From the NCBI RefSeq assembly GCF_003265705.1, contig NW_020312966.1, forward strand, positions 24,601,545 through 24,665,544: DNA of 64,000 bases. The letters run 5' to 3'. This document shows positions 40,369 through 54,879 of this stretch, one piece after another (positions within the stretch are counted from its first letter, which is position 1; each line of letters begins with the position of its first letter). The notes below the pieces were generated by a model. That model was not told the origin of the DNA and did no database searches. It was given only the letters and a program-made list of their open reading frames with translations. The position numbers and the translations under genes were made by a program. Source of the DNA: Callorhinus ursinus. Taxonomy: Eukaryota > Chordata > Mammalia > Carnivora > Otariidae.

Positions 40369-41867
40369 TTTCTAAAACGATTTCTCTCCAGGCTTAGTCT
40401 GTACAGCATCATTGGTGCCCCTTGGGAAGGTCTGCAAATGCATGGGCCAGCCTTGGGTGCACGACCCGTATGTGAGCCGAGCCTCTCGTATAAGCTGCTC
40501 TCACAACTGGCTCCCAGACAGTGCTTAAGGAGACCAAATGTAAAAGGATAAATAACAAAGCAAGAGTACCCAAAGCTGGGTGACAGTGTGGGCCTGTTAT
40601 ATTTCAGGCAAGAATCTTGTTTTTGTTTTTGGCAAAAACATTTTCCATCGATGGTAATGTCACCTTGGGAAGAGATGACTTTTTGGGAAGTAGCAAGAGA
40701 AAATGAATGTAGTAAAATGTCATGGTCTTAACGTGTCACTTTGTTTCTTTTCAGTGATCTCTTCATTTTTATAATTCCTTCATTAATGTTTAGTAGAAAG
40801 GTACATTTTGTTCTGCTTTATGGTTTCCAGGGATGATAGTAATTCCAGTCTGTATTTTAATTGTCTCTAATTGGTGTTAAGTAGTAGTCATTTTAGCATA
40901 TGGAAAATTAAAATGAAAATGTAATAATACTGAGAGCCTCACAGTTATTAGAAGTTCTTAACCAGGGAACAACAGTGGCAAATTAAAAGCCAAATGGTTA
41001 AGTGGTATTATTAAAAACAAATGAAAACAACAACTGGAAAAAAAAAAACCCAGATGGTGCAATTACTGATCTCAAATCCTTCTTTGCAGACATCTTCATA
41101 CATGTCCATCAGTCCCAGTAGTTAACCCTGCAGTTCTTGTTCAATGTATACCCCTTGCATAGTCTTCTTAAACACTTCATTTTAATGTAGTCATCATTTG
41201 TGTGTTTGAACCTTTAATAGGAGATTGTGTGTAAAAATACAGACTCTCAAGCAACTTCAGATGTTCTTATTTTCTGTGGAAATCTGTTTTATTTTCTCTA
41301 CTTTTGCAAAATCAGTCCTGTTGTTGAGATAATATGAAAACCTCATGAATTAATGAAACTAGTATATGTCTTTGAGTTGTACTAGCCTGTGGCCTTCAAA
41401 TTTTGTACCTATTTTCTCCTTTCTTCCCTTCAAATATTTAGTTTTCTTGGTGCCAGTGGATTCTGCCTCCTAAAGGCTGAGAGTTTCAGAGGGTGCCATC
41501 CATACACCTTGGGGATAGTTATTTAGCTTTGCAACTGTTGAGTGGTTAAAGACTCATGAGGGAGAGATTGTGATTATGTGCAAGAAAGCAGGGAGTCGCT
41601 GCATGGGATCTCCAGCCGCGTGGGCACTTAAACACTTGCTTACCTTTGTCAGCTACCGAGTCACACACAATTACTCCCATGATCTGCAGGTTACATCTCT
41701 AACTCACACACCAAGAGTGCATCACAGTGATGGCCCGCTTCCCGACTCCTGTGTTGTATGGAGTCAAGGCACAGGCAGGAGTGTGAATCAGAGCTTTGGT
41801 TTCAAGTTCAGCACCTGGCTCTTTCCCTTATTATTTCACCCTCTGCTGAGTCGAAGTGTGTTCTTGA

Positions 41868-42065
<198 letters not shown>

Positions 42066-43162
42066 TGAATCATCCGCAGTGGGACAGTACAAACTGGTTT
42101 CTGAAGATGATGACAAAGGGAAGTAGAGTGCGGGGAAGATGTAGGGTGAGGAAAATGTAGGCTGATTCTAATGCTAAAAATGCGCTTTTAATTGCTGATG
42201 GTTTTGTGCCTTTTAAAATCTTAAAGCGTACCAGAGAGACTCAAAGGGCGGCTATCTTACAGGATAACTAAAACTGCTTCTTTGCATCCATCCCAATTAC
42301 TGGAAGCAAGTGAGGTGATGTCATCAAAGTTCAGAGGGGGATTTATTTATTTGGGACCATGAATTCTACTCCTAGCCACTTATAAAGCAGATACGAGGAG
42401 AGAATTAAAATGGGTTCAGACATGGGCTCAGAAATTTGACCCCTGATATTCCATATGCACAAAAAGTTCTTTGAGGAAATTCTCTAGCGTAACGATGAAA
42501 AATAAGAGAGTATGCAGTATGAGGTGTAAATAAGAACCTGTAGCAGAAATGAAATCCTTGAAGTCACAAGAGTTGAAGGAAAGCTTTTAAAAATTGGACA
42601 GTCTGCTGGGGGCTGCAGGATTAAAAGTCACGGGATTACATTTCTTTCTGTGGAGATCCCATAGTCATAATTCTGTAACTGCATTTTAGTTGGGTTTAAA
42701 GTTTTAATATCAACTCAGACAAGAAGGGAAAACCTCACTATTACGTTAAAAAAAAGTGAATGTTAGAAATCTTAATGTAAAAGTATTGATACTAACTAAA
42801 ATTAGAAATTGAAGAGGGAGAAATGCGGGTGGGAGTGTTAAGTATGCTGAATTTTTAGTTTTTATTTTATGGACTCAACTTCTTTTCTGTCATTCCTTCT
42901 TAAATCAAAAGTACCAATATAGTTAACCATACTGGAATTAAAATAATATACTTAGAAAAATACAAATGTAAGTCTACTATTTAAGTTTCAAATGGGAGCC
43001 ACCAGAAGAACTTAAAAAGCAACGGGTTTCCAAAAGTGTTTATCTCAGCAGGGTGACTGGTAGGCAAAGTTTGCCATTTGAGACCATTTTTTTTAATGGT
43101 TTGCACTGTTTTCTTGTGCAAATGTCATTTTAAGTTTTTTGCTGTTGCTTTTTCTTAAAAGA

Positions 43163-43188
43163 GCAGCAGGTAAGAGAGCACCGCTCTC
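43163..43188 (+). repeat. exact 26-nt copy of exon L donor junction
   Basis: These 26 bases are identical to 41984-42009, the last seven bases of exon L plus the first 19 of its intron (GCAGCAG, then GTAAGAGAGC and onward). The identity stops abruptly on both sides (C versus A before, C versus T after). The copy includes a full donor-like GTAAGA and lies behind a pyrimidine-rich stretch ending AAAAG. Confidence 0.95.
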
Positions 43189-44194
43189 TTCATAATATTC
43201 CAAGTAGGTAAAATTATCTGGAAGACTGCATAGGTCTGCATAGAGGTTTGTTGAAGGGTTTTCACCAGGATGTGCATGAGGGTTATCTCAGGAGGTGTGA
43301 TTTAAGTGAGTTTTATTCTCGTATACTTCACAGTATTCTTTGAAACCTTTATGGCATTGAATAAGAATACAAAGACCGTGTATTCTTTGTAAAAGACAAA
43401 GTAAAGCGATGTATATTGAGAAAAAAACACTAATTATGAATATTGGTGAGGTAGCCGGGAGTTTTGAAAAAGAAAACAAAAGTTTGCCCTTACCCATGCC
43501 TGAAAAATCTGTTTTTTTCCCCCTACAAGGGACTAATATTAGCTTAGTACTTTATGGTTTACTGTTATTTCCTGGTTTTAGTGGTGAACATTAAAAGCAA
43601 TGAGAGTGCTAAAATCTTACATTGCATCTTTGCCTCGGGTTCCTTTATGAGCTGCCATAATGCAGGCTTGTCTTAATACAATATCCTTCCAACTCTCCCC
43701 CTCATTCACAGGGGATTTTGCCCATCCAAAAAAATTACTGCAGCAACCTTTAATGCTAATCCTTAAAAGTAAGTTTCGTCTTCTCAACCTAGAGGAAATG
43801 GTACACAGGGGTGGTAGTACACATGTTTAATTCTGCGTGAGTGGCATCTGTCTGAATTATTTGAGTCATTATGTAGTAAGTATATTGCCACCTTTTCTCT
43901 TTGGGGATTTCTTAGGACATTATGATTAGCAGTTTTCAGACTTTAATTGTTTCAGTCACTTTAAGAGAGATTTATCTCCTTCTTATTGAAACTTCTCAAA
44001 GTTTCCAGAAATCTGAATACAGACAAAATAGACCTTCTGGCCAGTTGTGTAGCCAGTCATCATTCCCAGATGGCACTAAAGGTATTACAATGACATCTCA
44101 TAACTGCTCACGTCTTCCTTTAGGAATGACCTCTGTAAGACTCCGTACTCTCCCTTTGCTTTCAGTCTGTTCTTTTCCATCTCATAAACTCTCT

Positions 44195-44455
44195 TCATCA
44201 GAAGTCAGCAGATCTTTTCTGTGTACGTGCGTCATAGTCACTATGTACGTGAATGAGGTGGCTCTTCCAATAAAACTTTATTCATAAAAACAAGCCTGGA
44301 CACACCCTCACCCACATGGTCTTAATTTATTTCTTTCCAGTCCTTTTTCCTATGTGGATTTTTTTTTTAAACCCTGAAGTAATAAAATATATATACTTTG
44401 GGGGAAAAAAAAAAAACAGGCCCAGAATTGCCTGTAGTTTGCCAAACTCCGCTCT
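44195..44455 (-). repeat. hAT-type DNA transposon remnant
   Basis: AGCAGATCTTTTCTGTGTAC, CTTCCAATAAAACTTTATTC and GCCTGTAGTTTGCCAAAC are the reverse strand of a common non-autonomous hAT element that reads CAAACT...AATAAAGTTTTATT. The middle (about 44305-44415) is other sequence ending in an A run and may be an insertion. Family not named. Confidence 0.55.
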
Positions 44456-44729
44456 TCTCACTCTGAAACTTTTCTGGCCATTTAAGAAAAGGGAGAAGGC
44501 AGTTTTATTGCCTAGAGCTACTTACCCGACACATTCTCTTCCCACCTCACATGTACAGTTTTTATACTTGCTTTCTTGACTTCTTTGCTATCCTGTCACT
44601 TTGTAACCTTTCCAAATGTGTCCCTATCTGTACTGAAATGTTTCTCTCCATGGTCTCCTGGTCACCAAGTCCCTGGGCTTTTTCTCCCCCTTCATCTGTT
44701 AATGAGAGGAGGCAGGATAGTGTAGACGA

Positions 44730-44945
44730 CCCCGATTGAAGGACGGGCTCTGCTTTCCCTGTGGGTGTAAACTGAGGTTAGTCACTTAAACCTGTTTCAG
44801 CCTTGGTTTCTTCATCTGTGAAGTGGGGTGGGCGAGGGGGAACAACACGTCTCTGAAGATGCTGGGGGATTCACTGAGATAGAGCAGGGGAAGTACTTGG
44901 CTTTTCACCAGTAAACCGTTAATGTTTGTTGCTGTTATTAGTCTT
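44730..44945 (+). repeat. MIR fragment
   Basis: GTTAGTCACTTAAACCTGTT, TTCTTCATCTGTGAAGTGGG and GATTCACTGAGATAGAGCAG, then GTAAACCGTTAATGTTTGTT, follow MIR order. Confidence 0.72.
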
Positions 44946-45879
44946 ATTGTCACAATTATCATCACGATTAACTACCTCATTCTTCCTAAGACTCACTGCT
45001 TCACTCATTGACAGTGTGCCATTTTGAATATCTTTCTGTGCTCTTGGTTGGGTCTTATCTGTCTCCTTTCTACATGACTCTTACCCTTTCATCTTCCAAA
45101 TGCAGTCCTTTTTCTAAGTTTTGTACATAGTGCTTCTTTTCTTCAGCTGTTTTATCTACTCTTACCATTTTGGCGCTCCAACTGTGGAGGACTCCTGGGT
45201 CTATCCCTGTTTTTTTCCAGCAAGTTTTATCTTGTCAACACTAGCATTTCTGAGATAGGGGGTGACTAAGACGAAACTCCTCCCTGGAACTCCTGATTTT
45301 ACCAGTTCTCTCAGTGGCATCATCAGTCACTGAGGGTAGAACCGTCGGGGCCATCTTGGATGTCTCCTTTGCCGTGGCCAGCCAGTGGTTGCTGTGCCCA
45401 CCCATTGACCTTCCAAGTGTCTTTGCAGTTGTTCTTTTTTTCTTTTTTTTTTTTTTCCCAATTCCATTGCCAGCCCTCTTGCTCAGGTGTTTTTATCAAC
45501 TCACTCCTAGATCTTCTTTTATAAGTACTACGGAAACTGGTGTATCCATCTTCCATGTCTCCTTCTGCTCTCTACAGCCCATGTCCTTTGCATCAGGCAG
45601 GGAAGCTGAGTCACCCAAGAGTGCTACGGGGTGAGGATTTTTAGACCCTCATAGTTGTGGGAGGAGCCGGGACCAGATGCCTCGTGCCTCATACACCTGT
45701 TCCATCTCCTTAGCCTGTGCCTGAGTCTCTCACTCTCTTGCCTTAGCCGAACTTTTCCAGTCCCATCTCCCACAATAAAGCACCCTGATCCTAATCAGGA
45801 AATAGGATTCGCAAGTGTCTGGATGTGCCATTGCTTAGGTTTATTCTTTTGCTTAAAATTCCCTTCTACTTTCTAAATC

Positions 45880-46110
45880 TGTAGATCGTTCAGGACCCAG
45901 TTGAAAAGCCACCTTCATCCTCAGCTAGATTGGATCCCTCCCTTGGCTGAAATCTTGTACATTTGTATCATTCCTGTGTTCACTGAATGCATACTTAGAA
46001 GGGTCTGCCGTGTGGCAGGCACCATTGTAGGAAATGGAGCTGAGCTTTGGCAGTGGACCAAATGAACAAAACGGGGTGCCCTTGTAGATGTTATATTATG
46101 AAGCACTCTC
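45880..46110. repeat. L2-like fragment
   Basis: GTTCAGGACCCAGTTGAAAA, then GTGTTCACTGAATGCATACT, CCGTGTGGCAGGCACCATTG and CCAAATGAACAAAACGGGG, recall L2-derived sequence. Strand not decided; it may be two pieces. Confidence 0.5.
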
Positions 46111-46356
46111 TATCTTGTGTTACTATTAATTGAGAATGCTTCTTTCCACTTCTAGGCTTTTAAGTTGCTTGGTGGCAAAAGGCATATCTTATTCCGGACT
46201 GTATTTCATTTGGTTTTAGGTGTTCAGTCTATTTCTCTTGAATTGGTTAAAGAAATTGACATGGGGAAAGATAGACTTTTCTGCAAATACGGTATTTGCT
46301 GGAACTAGGGACAGTTATAACAAGTGGAGAGCAACCAAAGATGGCATTTATTACTA

Positions 46357-46604
46357 AGAGCTCTAAGTTCTGGGGTGCCTGGGTGGCTCAGTTGGTTAAG
46401 CGACTGCCTTCAGCTCAGGTCATGATCCCGGAGTCCCGGGATCAAGTCCCACATCGGGCTCCCTGCTCAGTGGGGAGTCTCCTTCTCCCTGTCCCTCTGA
46501 CCCTACCCCGCCTTGTGCTCTCTCTCTCTCTAATAAATAAATAAAATCTTAAAAAAAAAACCCACCTCTCTTATTTAAAAAAAAAAAAAAGAGTTCTAAG
46601 TTCT
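46357..46604 (+). mobile_element. Can-SINE with double A-tail
   Basis: Head GGGGTGCCTGGGTGGCTCAG at 46372. Flanks AGAGCTCTAAGTTCT and AGAGTTCTAAGTTCT differ at one base. The tail has two A runs split by CCCACCTCTCTTATTT, so about 40 bp of tail lie before the right duplication. Confidence 0.93.
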
Positions 46605-48299
46605 GACCTTGGGTTCTATAATAACCCAGTATATTTGAGAAAACCTAAGTAGTCACCAGCAAGTGTGACATGAGTTAGTGGTGTGATTTGGCTGCTAGAG
46701 AAGCCAGTTTGACCGGTACCACATTAATGGAAGTATATTTGCTACAGTAAAGAAGGTGCTGGCCCTGTTCAGCTTACCGATCGCCTCCTCCTGTGTCACA
46801 GTCTATTTTATTGAGAGGGGTATATTTCGTGAAGGTCCAAGATGGAAGAGACAATTCAGAGAAGGGGCCTGGGTGGGGAGAGGGTTGGGGGACCATAAGA
46901 TTATCACCATAGTAGCATGGCAAGAGGACCCAGGAATATGAAGCCTGAAGAAAAACAGATTAGGGAAGAAGAGATACCTGTGTTGAGATGTGTGCTAGAC
47001 CATCCTGTGGAAGGGAGCCTGCGATTGATCGACACGGTGTCCTTGGTGACCGCCTCGTGACACACATTTCAGGAGTCTCTTTGGGCTCCCGATTTTTAAG
47101 GATGACCAACTTCATAATGCCTCATCCACCTGCCTCTCAAATGAGTCCTGTGTGGCCTCAGACATGTATCAGTTCCTTTCTTAGTATGTGGTTTACTTGT
47201 CTCTTGAAATTAAGTATTGTTTCTTGGTAAGATCTAAATTATGGATGACTCTTCGCTTCAGGAAGCACAGATCAATACAACAGAAGAGTTAGAATTTACA
47301 TCAATTAAGAAGATATTTTAAAACATATAGTTGGTTTTCTGCAGGGCGTTGTGAAAACGCATCAAGTTAAGATACGGTCGCTCCCAACATGCTTAGATTT
47401 TAGTTAGGAGCATTGTTCATACAACTTCTTTTTCCTGTGGGGAGCTCTGGGTCCTTTACTTCAATAACCGCAGGACATTTGATAATAATAGGAGCTGTTC
47501 TTAATGTACATTAATGTTGACTTAGTGACCCTGTGTCAAGGGAATAGGTGCTGTGAGTGGTATTACTTAACTGGGTTGTCTTCATAATACACTAGAAAAA
47601 GAAATGGGGTAGATGTTATGAACCTGATTTTCTAGAAGAGGAGGGCAGGAAGGATGGTGTTGCTGCCACTCTTCGTTCAGACTGTAAGTCTTCTGAGTGG
47701 TGTAGCCAAGTTTCTGTTATTGCAGAATTTATGGGGGAAGGAGGGCTGACTTTGGCTTCCTGTAGTTGTTAGATAATTCAAAATAGAGCAAGTGTGAATT
47801 TAAATAAAAAATATTACTAGATTGCCACCTCTTCTGATTGAATGATCAGATAGGATGGGACTCTGGATAGCTGAGGTCTCTGGAAGAATGAATAATTTTT
47901 GAAGAACATGAAATAGGCTATAGTTCTGATCAGAATACTGGAGAAACTTTGTAAATCACACTGTTTAGCTCTTTCTTTAGAATTCTTAGCTTGCTTCATG
48001 CTTCTCTCTATAAATGCAAATGCAAAAGGATATAATCTTGCCTGTCTGTGGTACTTTTTGTCTACAGTAGTGATCTACGACTTCCCTCAGGGCGTCACGC
48101 TTAAGTCCATGGAGTAACTGAAAATGGTTCAGATGTAATTAACCTGGGAGAGGGGCTTTCACGGAATAGAAACTAAATGTTGTCAACTTTATTATTGCCT
48201 GTGTTAAAATAATAGAACTTAAACTTGGCTTTTCTTGGGGAGGGGTGGCTTTTACTTTATGTGGAAAAGTACTTGATATAATTGAATTAGCTTTAAAAA

Positions 48300-48510
48300 T
48301 ATTAATTTCCAAGCACCTGGGTGGCCCAGTTGGTTAAGTGTCTGCCTTCAGCTCAGGTCATGATCCCGGGGTCCCAGGATTAAGCCCTGACTGAGGCTCC
48401 CTGCTCAGTGGGGAATCTGCTTCTCCCTCTGCATGCCGCTCCCCCTGCTTGTGCTCTCTCTTTCTCTCAAATAAATAAATAAAATCTTTTTAAAAATACT
48501 AATTTCCAGG
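48300..48510 (+). mobile_element. Can-SINE with target duplication
   Basis: Body at about 48311-48497, head AAGCACCTGGGTGGCCCAG. Flanks ATATTAATTTCCA and ATACTAATTTCCA differ at one base. It lies about 470 bp before exon M. Confidence 0.92.
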
Positions 48511-48589
48511 GATGATAGGATTCTGTAATACTGGGACCAGCTGGCTGTGGGCACCATCTTGTAGTCATGTCAACCATCGCCAAATTACA

Positions 48590-48670
48590 CAGCCCATTTC
48601 TCTGTTTCCTCCGTACCTAGTACTATGTCTGACATAGAGGGTACTCAATAAAAATTAAGGAAGGAGAGTT
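48590..48670 (+). repeat. L2 3'-end fragment
   Basis: CCATTTCTCTGTTTCCTCCG, ACCTAGTACTATGTCTGACA and GGGTACTCAATAAAAATTAA follow the L2 3' terminus. Confidence 0.6.
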
Positions 48671-48857
48671 ACTATCTAGCTAAGTGTCACGGAGTAGCCA
48701 CGAAATTCTGAATCACCCAGAAGTGCGCACCTTTGTTCTACATGCTGCGTTTCCTAAGGCAGGAAGAAGGACGGAAGTCCCTGAGATGTTTCACTGGAGT
48801 TAGTGTTGCCAAAGGCTGCTGATACGAACAGATAAATTAATAACTGGCTATATATAA

Positions 48858-50074
<1,217 letters not shown>

Positions 50075-50482
50075 TAGTAAAGATCGAATACTGCGTCTGT
50101 TCTAGCTCCGCTTCTAAGTGTGGGAATAGCTTCTTACCTAATGAGATTGGGTAAGACCTAGAAAATTCATATTTTTGATGGTAAATCTAAATGCACTTTA
50201 TGAGTCACCATTGATGAGGGAATAATGGATTTCTACTTACAAGGCAGAAAGAGAAGTCTGCTTTAGGAAAAAATATCTTCTGGCATTCCGTTTGATTTAG
50301 AGAACGGCCAGGGGGTCGGGTGTTCCGTTTACAGTGCCCACAGGCTGCTGCTATGGAGAAGCTCCCTCTAGGTGAATAGGTAACAGTCCTCACAAGGGGC
50401 TGGTTGAAAGACAGGAAAGGGAGTTAGATGAAGTTACAAGGCACCCCGAAGTAAGCAGAGACTTGTCCACAGGCTCCCTGGC

Positions 50483-50509
50483 GGGGGGTGGGGTGGGGTG
50501 GGGTGGGGA
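50483..50509 (+). repeat. GGGGT-type G-rich tract
   Basis: Five runs of four or more G with single-T spacers. The pattern meets the usual G-quadruplex rule on the + strand, so it could also form in the CARMIL1 transcript. Confidence 0.88.
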
Positions 50510-51559
50510 GTCTCTGAAATGTAACCCAAGACTAGATTTTTCTTAAGGTAACTTCAAAACACAACTACACAGAGAAGTTGTACCTTCAGAAGGTTGTCCT
50601 CATTTCCAATCTGCCTGTTCAAGGATGCCTTAAAAAAACTTGTCTAAATTTCTATAATTATTTGGTCTGTTTTCTTCTGAGAACGAAATTGTTTCAGCTC
50701 ACAGGGATTTAATGTGGGACTCAGCAATAACTTCGCAACATGATAATTACTCCGCTTGTAAATTAAATTAATGAGGGATAAAATGTTGTGGATTATTTAG
50801 GAGTTTAAGCCCCTCTTGTCTTCCTGTGTATGTAATAACAGAGAGACTCTTGCATGTTGTCTTTATTTTATTTAATGTGGGTATTTTTGCATCCGTTCTG
50901 AGTAGAGATAAAGGGGCAGAAAAAGGACGGGCTGGTTGGTACAGAGTTCTGCCAGATTATTTGTTACCTAATGGCACTTGTTTTATCTTCCATGAAGGAT
51001 CAGTATGTAAGAAGGATAGTATCTTTGTTGCTGTTTATTTCTCACTTAAAAAATGAAACTTAGTCTGTGAACATTTAAACAATACTAACAAGTATAAAAG
51101 AAAGGAAAGTAAACAATCGCTTGAAATCTCAGGGTTAGCATCATTCTTAATATTTTAGTGAATTTCCAAATGTTCTGTGTCTACACACGCAGTTGTACAT
51201 ATATGCGTGGTTATACTGTGGTACAATGGCATGAATACACTTCAAGATAAGTGAATAATCATCATTTCATATAGTAGTACACTATATGGATCTACCAGTG
51301 TATTTGGGAACCTCTGCCCACCTGTGTGTGTCTCTCCTTTGCTTTCACGCAGAACGCTTCTCCTCTCACACTTCCGGTCACTGGATATGTGGGAGTCCCG
51401 TCCCCCCCCACCCCCCCTTTCCCCACCGAGCGATTCTCTGGGACACCGCCTGGGTGTCCGACAACTTAACTCAATTCTGACACTCTCTACCTGGAGAAGG
51501 TTCAGACCCCCCAGCTTGAGAGTTCAGTCTCACAGGCCTGCCCCCCCCCGCCCCTACTC

Positions 51560-52245
51560 CTGACGCCAGTGGCAAGTCTAGGTTGCCACCTGTGTTTCTG
51601 ACTGATTGGCTGTGTAATTAAGTCAGAGCTGCCCGCGACACCCTGCCCAGGTGCGATGGCTTAGCTAGAGCGGCTCACAGAACTCAGGGAAACCAGTTTA
51701 CCACTTTGTGAACGGATGTGATAAAGGGTACAGATGAACACCCCGAGGGAGGACGTGTACAGGGCAAGGTCTATGGGGGGGCGCAGAGCTTCCTGTCCTG
51801 GAGCACCCCTCCCCCCACGCCTCCACGTCTTCGCCGGTCTGGAAGCTTCATGTAGTCATGACTGATCATTAACTCCATCTTCAGCCCTTCTTCCTTCTCA
51901 AGACAATGAGGAGCGGGGCTGAAAATCCCGAAAATTCAGACCTTCTGATTGTGATTTGGTCTCTCGGTGACCAGCGACCAACCCGGAACCATTCAGAAGC
52001 CCACCCAGCGTCACCTCATTAGAACAAAAGACACTCCTAGCACCCAGGATATTACAGGGGTTTTAGGAGCCCTAGGTCAGAATCAGGGTCACAGGCGAAA
52101 TTTTAGAACAAAAGATGCTTCTAGTGTTTTCTCTCAATTAGGAAATTACAAGGGTTTCGGGAGCTCTGTGCCAGGAACTGGGGCCAGAGAGCAATATACA
52201 TATTTTCTGTTACAGCCGGCATTATTTATGGTCTAATTTCTGATT
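51560..52245 (+). mobile_element. probable ERVL-type solo LTR (MER21-like)
   Basis: AGGTTGCCACCTGTGTTTCT, TAGAGCGGCTCACAGAACTC, AAGACACTCCTAGCACCC and GGGAGCTCTGTGCCAGGAAC are phrases I associate with an ancient ERVL-class LTR. There is no internal viral coding sequence beside it. Class is fairly secure, exact family is not. The left boundary may extend to about 51330. It contains an internal tandem duplication. Confidence 0.6.
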
Positions 52246-53475
52246 AATCCAGGTAAGGTAAATGCCTGTAACTGGCCCATTTCTACGTCAGATGGTCCCT
52301 TTCCTACTTCCGTCTGTGTTTGCGGATTGTTCAGTGCGGGTGGTTGTTCGTGCTGCTCACTGTCCCTGGTGCTAGTGTATTCATCTGTTCATGTTTGTCA
52401 GGATAGAGGATTGGAAAAATCTCATCTGGTCTTTCGGTTGTTGTTGTTTCTTAAATAACCTGTATAAGTCAAGTAATTTTGTTATCCACTTGACTTATTT
52501 CTTCCTTTTGAAATTGTATATTTGTATCTGTCATCTAATTTTTTTCCTTTAAAGTCTCTGGAGAGCTCCTTACGTCCTGAGAATTGGTTGGTGTTGAAAT
52601 CAGCATGAAACATCTGGGCTGAAGCCTTTATCTGTTGGTGTAAGGCTCCAGGGTTCTTCCCGCTCAGTCGTGGAGGCCCGTACAGAAAAAGGGGCCAGAA
52701 ACTCAGAGTAGTTTGGAATGCTGAGCCCGCAACATGGAGAGCAGCTGTTTTGGAGAATCCCACAGTCCTGTGGTGGGCTTTATGGGAGTGAGAAATAAAA
52801 CTTTTTTTAAACCAAAGCCCCCCCCCGCAAAAAAAAAATCAGGGTGGAACATTGCATCAGGAACATCCCTGCCAAACAGCTTCCGACTGTGTCTCAACTG
52901 TGGGCACGTTATCCCACGTACTTTTCTCCGTTTCCTTCTCCGCACACTGAGGGGTCGGAATTGACTTGCCACTCGTTCTTGGGAGGGAATAGAAGGCAGA
53001 GATCTGAAGCGAAAGGCTTTTGAATTTTTCAAAGCCTGCAATGATGTCTGTCTATTTAGAACCAAAAATATTTTTCTGTAAATTCCTCACATTTTTTGAT
53101 GCTGGCCTTTCTGACCCCTTGTCAGTATCAGCGGTGTTCTCCATCACTGTTTCCTTATTTGCAGGTGTCAGAGCCTGTTTCTCTCTGTTCTCATGTCTCG
53201 GAGGTCCCAGGCTCCTCCGTGGCCCGTTTTTGTATTCCACACTCCCTTGTTTTCTTTGCTCTCAGTCCTTTTTAGTTCTGAGTTCCCTTCCCTTTGGGAA
53301 TGTCTGGCATGAATAGTAGCAAATCTTCAATCACAACTTCTTAATTAAATATTACTCATTAATTTCCTTGTAAGGGGTACAATAGATTTCTTTCAATAGA
53401 CTGTAGGCAGCTCACTTCTCTGTTTCCCTCCAATTTACTAACAAGTAGACATCATTTTATTATTTAAAAAAAATC

Positions 53476-53685
53476 CCCACTTGTCTATTTTTTAAGATTT
53501 TATTTATTTTTTTGAGAGAGAGCAGGGGGAGGAGCAGGGAGAGAGGGACAAGCGACCCTGCGCCGAGCATGGGGCCCAAGGTGGGGCTTGATCTCACGAC
53601 TCTGAGATCATGAACTAAGCCAAAATCAAGAGTCAGACACTCAACTGACTGAGCCACCCAGGCCCCCTCCCACTTGTCTATTTAT
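53476..53685 (-). mobile_element. Can-SINE with target duplication
   Basis: Body at about 53492-53668. Flanks CCCACTTGTCTATTTT and CCCACTTGTCTATTTA differ only at the last base. Right end GAGCCACCCAGGCCCCC. Confidence 0.93.
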
Positions 53686-54879
53686 ATAGCCTTTCAAGGT
53701 CTTGATTTTCTTAAAATTATGTAGGAAAAAATTTTTTATTAGAATCCATATTGACTTTCTCACTAAACTACAGTGGTCCTTATTTACCTGACTACTATTA
53801 TCCACTTTAGCTAAAAAAAAAAAAAAAGCCCTTTCTCTGTTTTCCAAATTCTTTAAAATTAATGTGTTGCACTAGCAAAAGCTGATGTGGATGGATTATT
53901 TTGTAAAAATAAGATTTTATGACAGTGAATTTTTAAAAAACTGGACAAGTAGGCCTGGGGTTGTGTCCTGAGCTTGCTACGAATCAACTTCTTCTAAGCC
54001 ACTCAGCCATATATCCCCTGTGTCTAAGCATTGTCCTGCATGAAGGTCAGTAGTAGACATTTTGAATATTGGGTAATAATAAGTTCAGATAGCTCTCTGA
54101 GCCATCTTTCAGAAATATCCTTTCAGAAAAGCAATAGAAATGGCCAGGTGAGCCAGCCTTCTCAGCAGACTATCTGGAGGAGAAGAAAGCAATTAAGTTT
54201 GGAGAAATCCCTTCTTTGAAAAGAGGTGATATTTTCTCTGGGCTGACCTGTTTTAGGTGTTTTTAAAAGACAACTCTCTTCCTGTTTTCCCTGTTTTTTG
54301 ATCCTAACGTTTATTCCTGGAGTAATAGTAGATGAATAAGTGGATTTGAATGTTTTAACATAAAAGAAACTTTGATTTTTCCCTTTTGGACTTAAATTTT
54401 AGAGTGCTTATTTTGGCCTTGGAAAGTCATGATTTCACTCCTGCCATACCCTGTGAAATATTTCACTGGTAAATTTCAGATTTACTAAGGAAATGAGGCG
54501 TGAGGGGTGTTGATGGCATTTTAGCAGGTATTCACTCAGTTTGGCTAAAAGAGTTCTCTGAGTTTTCTTATTTCCCTATACTTATTTTTTAAAGCAAAAG
54601 GAAGATTTCAGGGCACTTTAGTGTAGAAGTTGTATTTGCTTATGGTGAACTACAGCAAGTTATTTGCTCACTGCAAGATACGGGAGTGTAGCCACCACGT
54701 TAAGGATATTCATCCAATTTACAAATATTATATAGGTTTTCTGAGTATTGTTAGTTTTAGTTTTACAGTTAGGAAATATAGACCCTCATAACTAACATTG
54801 GGGAGATACATGCAAAGTGAAATCTGATGATCACATTTCAAATGCAGGGCCTGCTCAGTTTAGATTGTCTGAAGGTAGT

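Noticed and set aside
51560..52245. Possible endogenous retrovirus with coding genes
   Set aside because: Only LTR-like sequence was seen. No gag, pol or env-like frame lies beside it.
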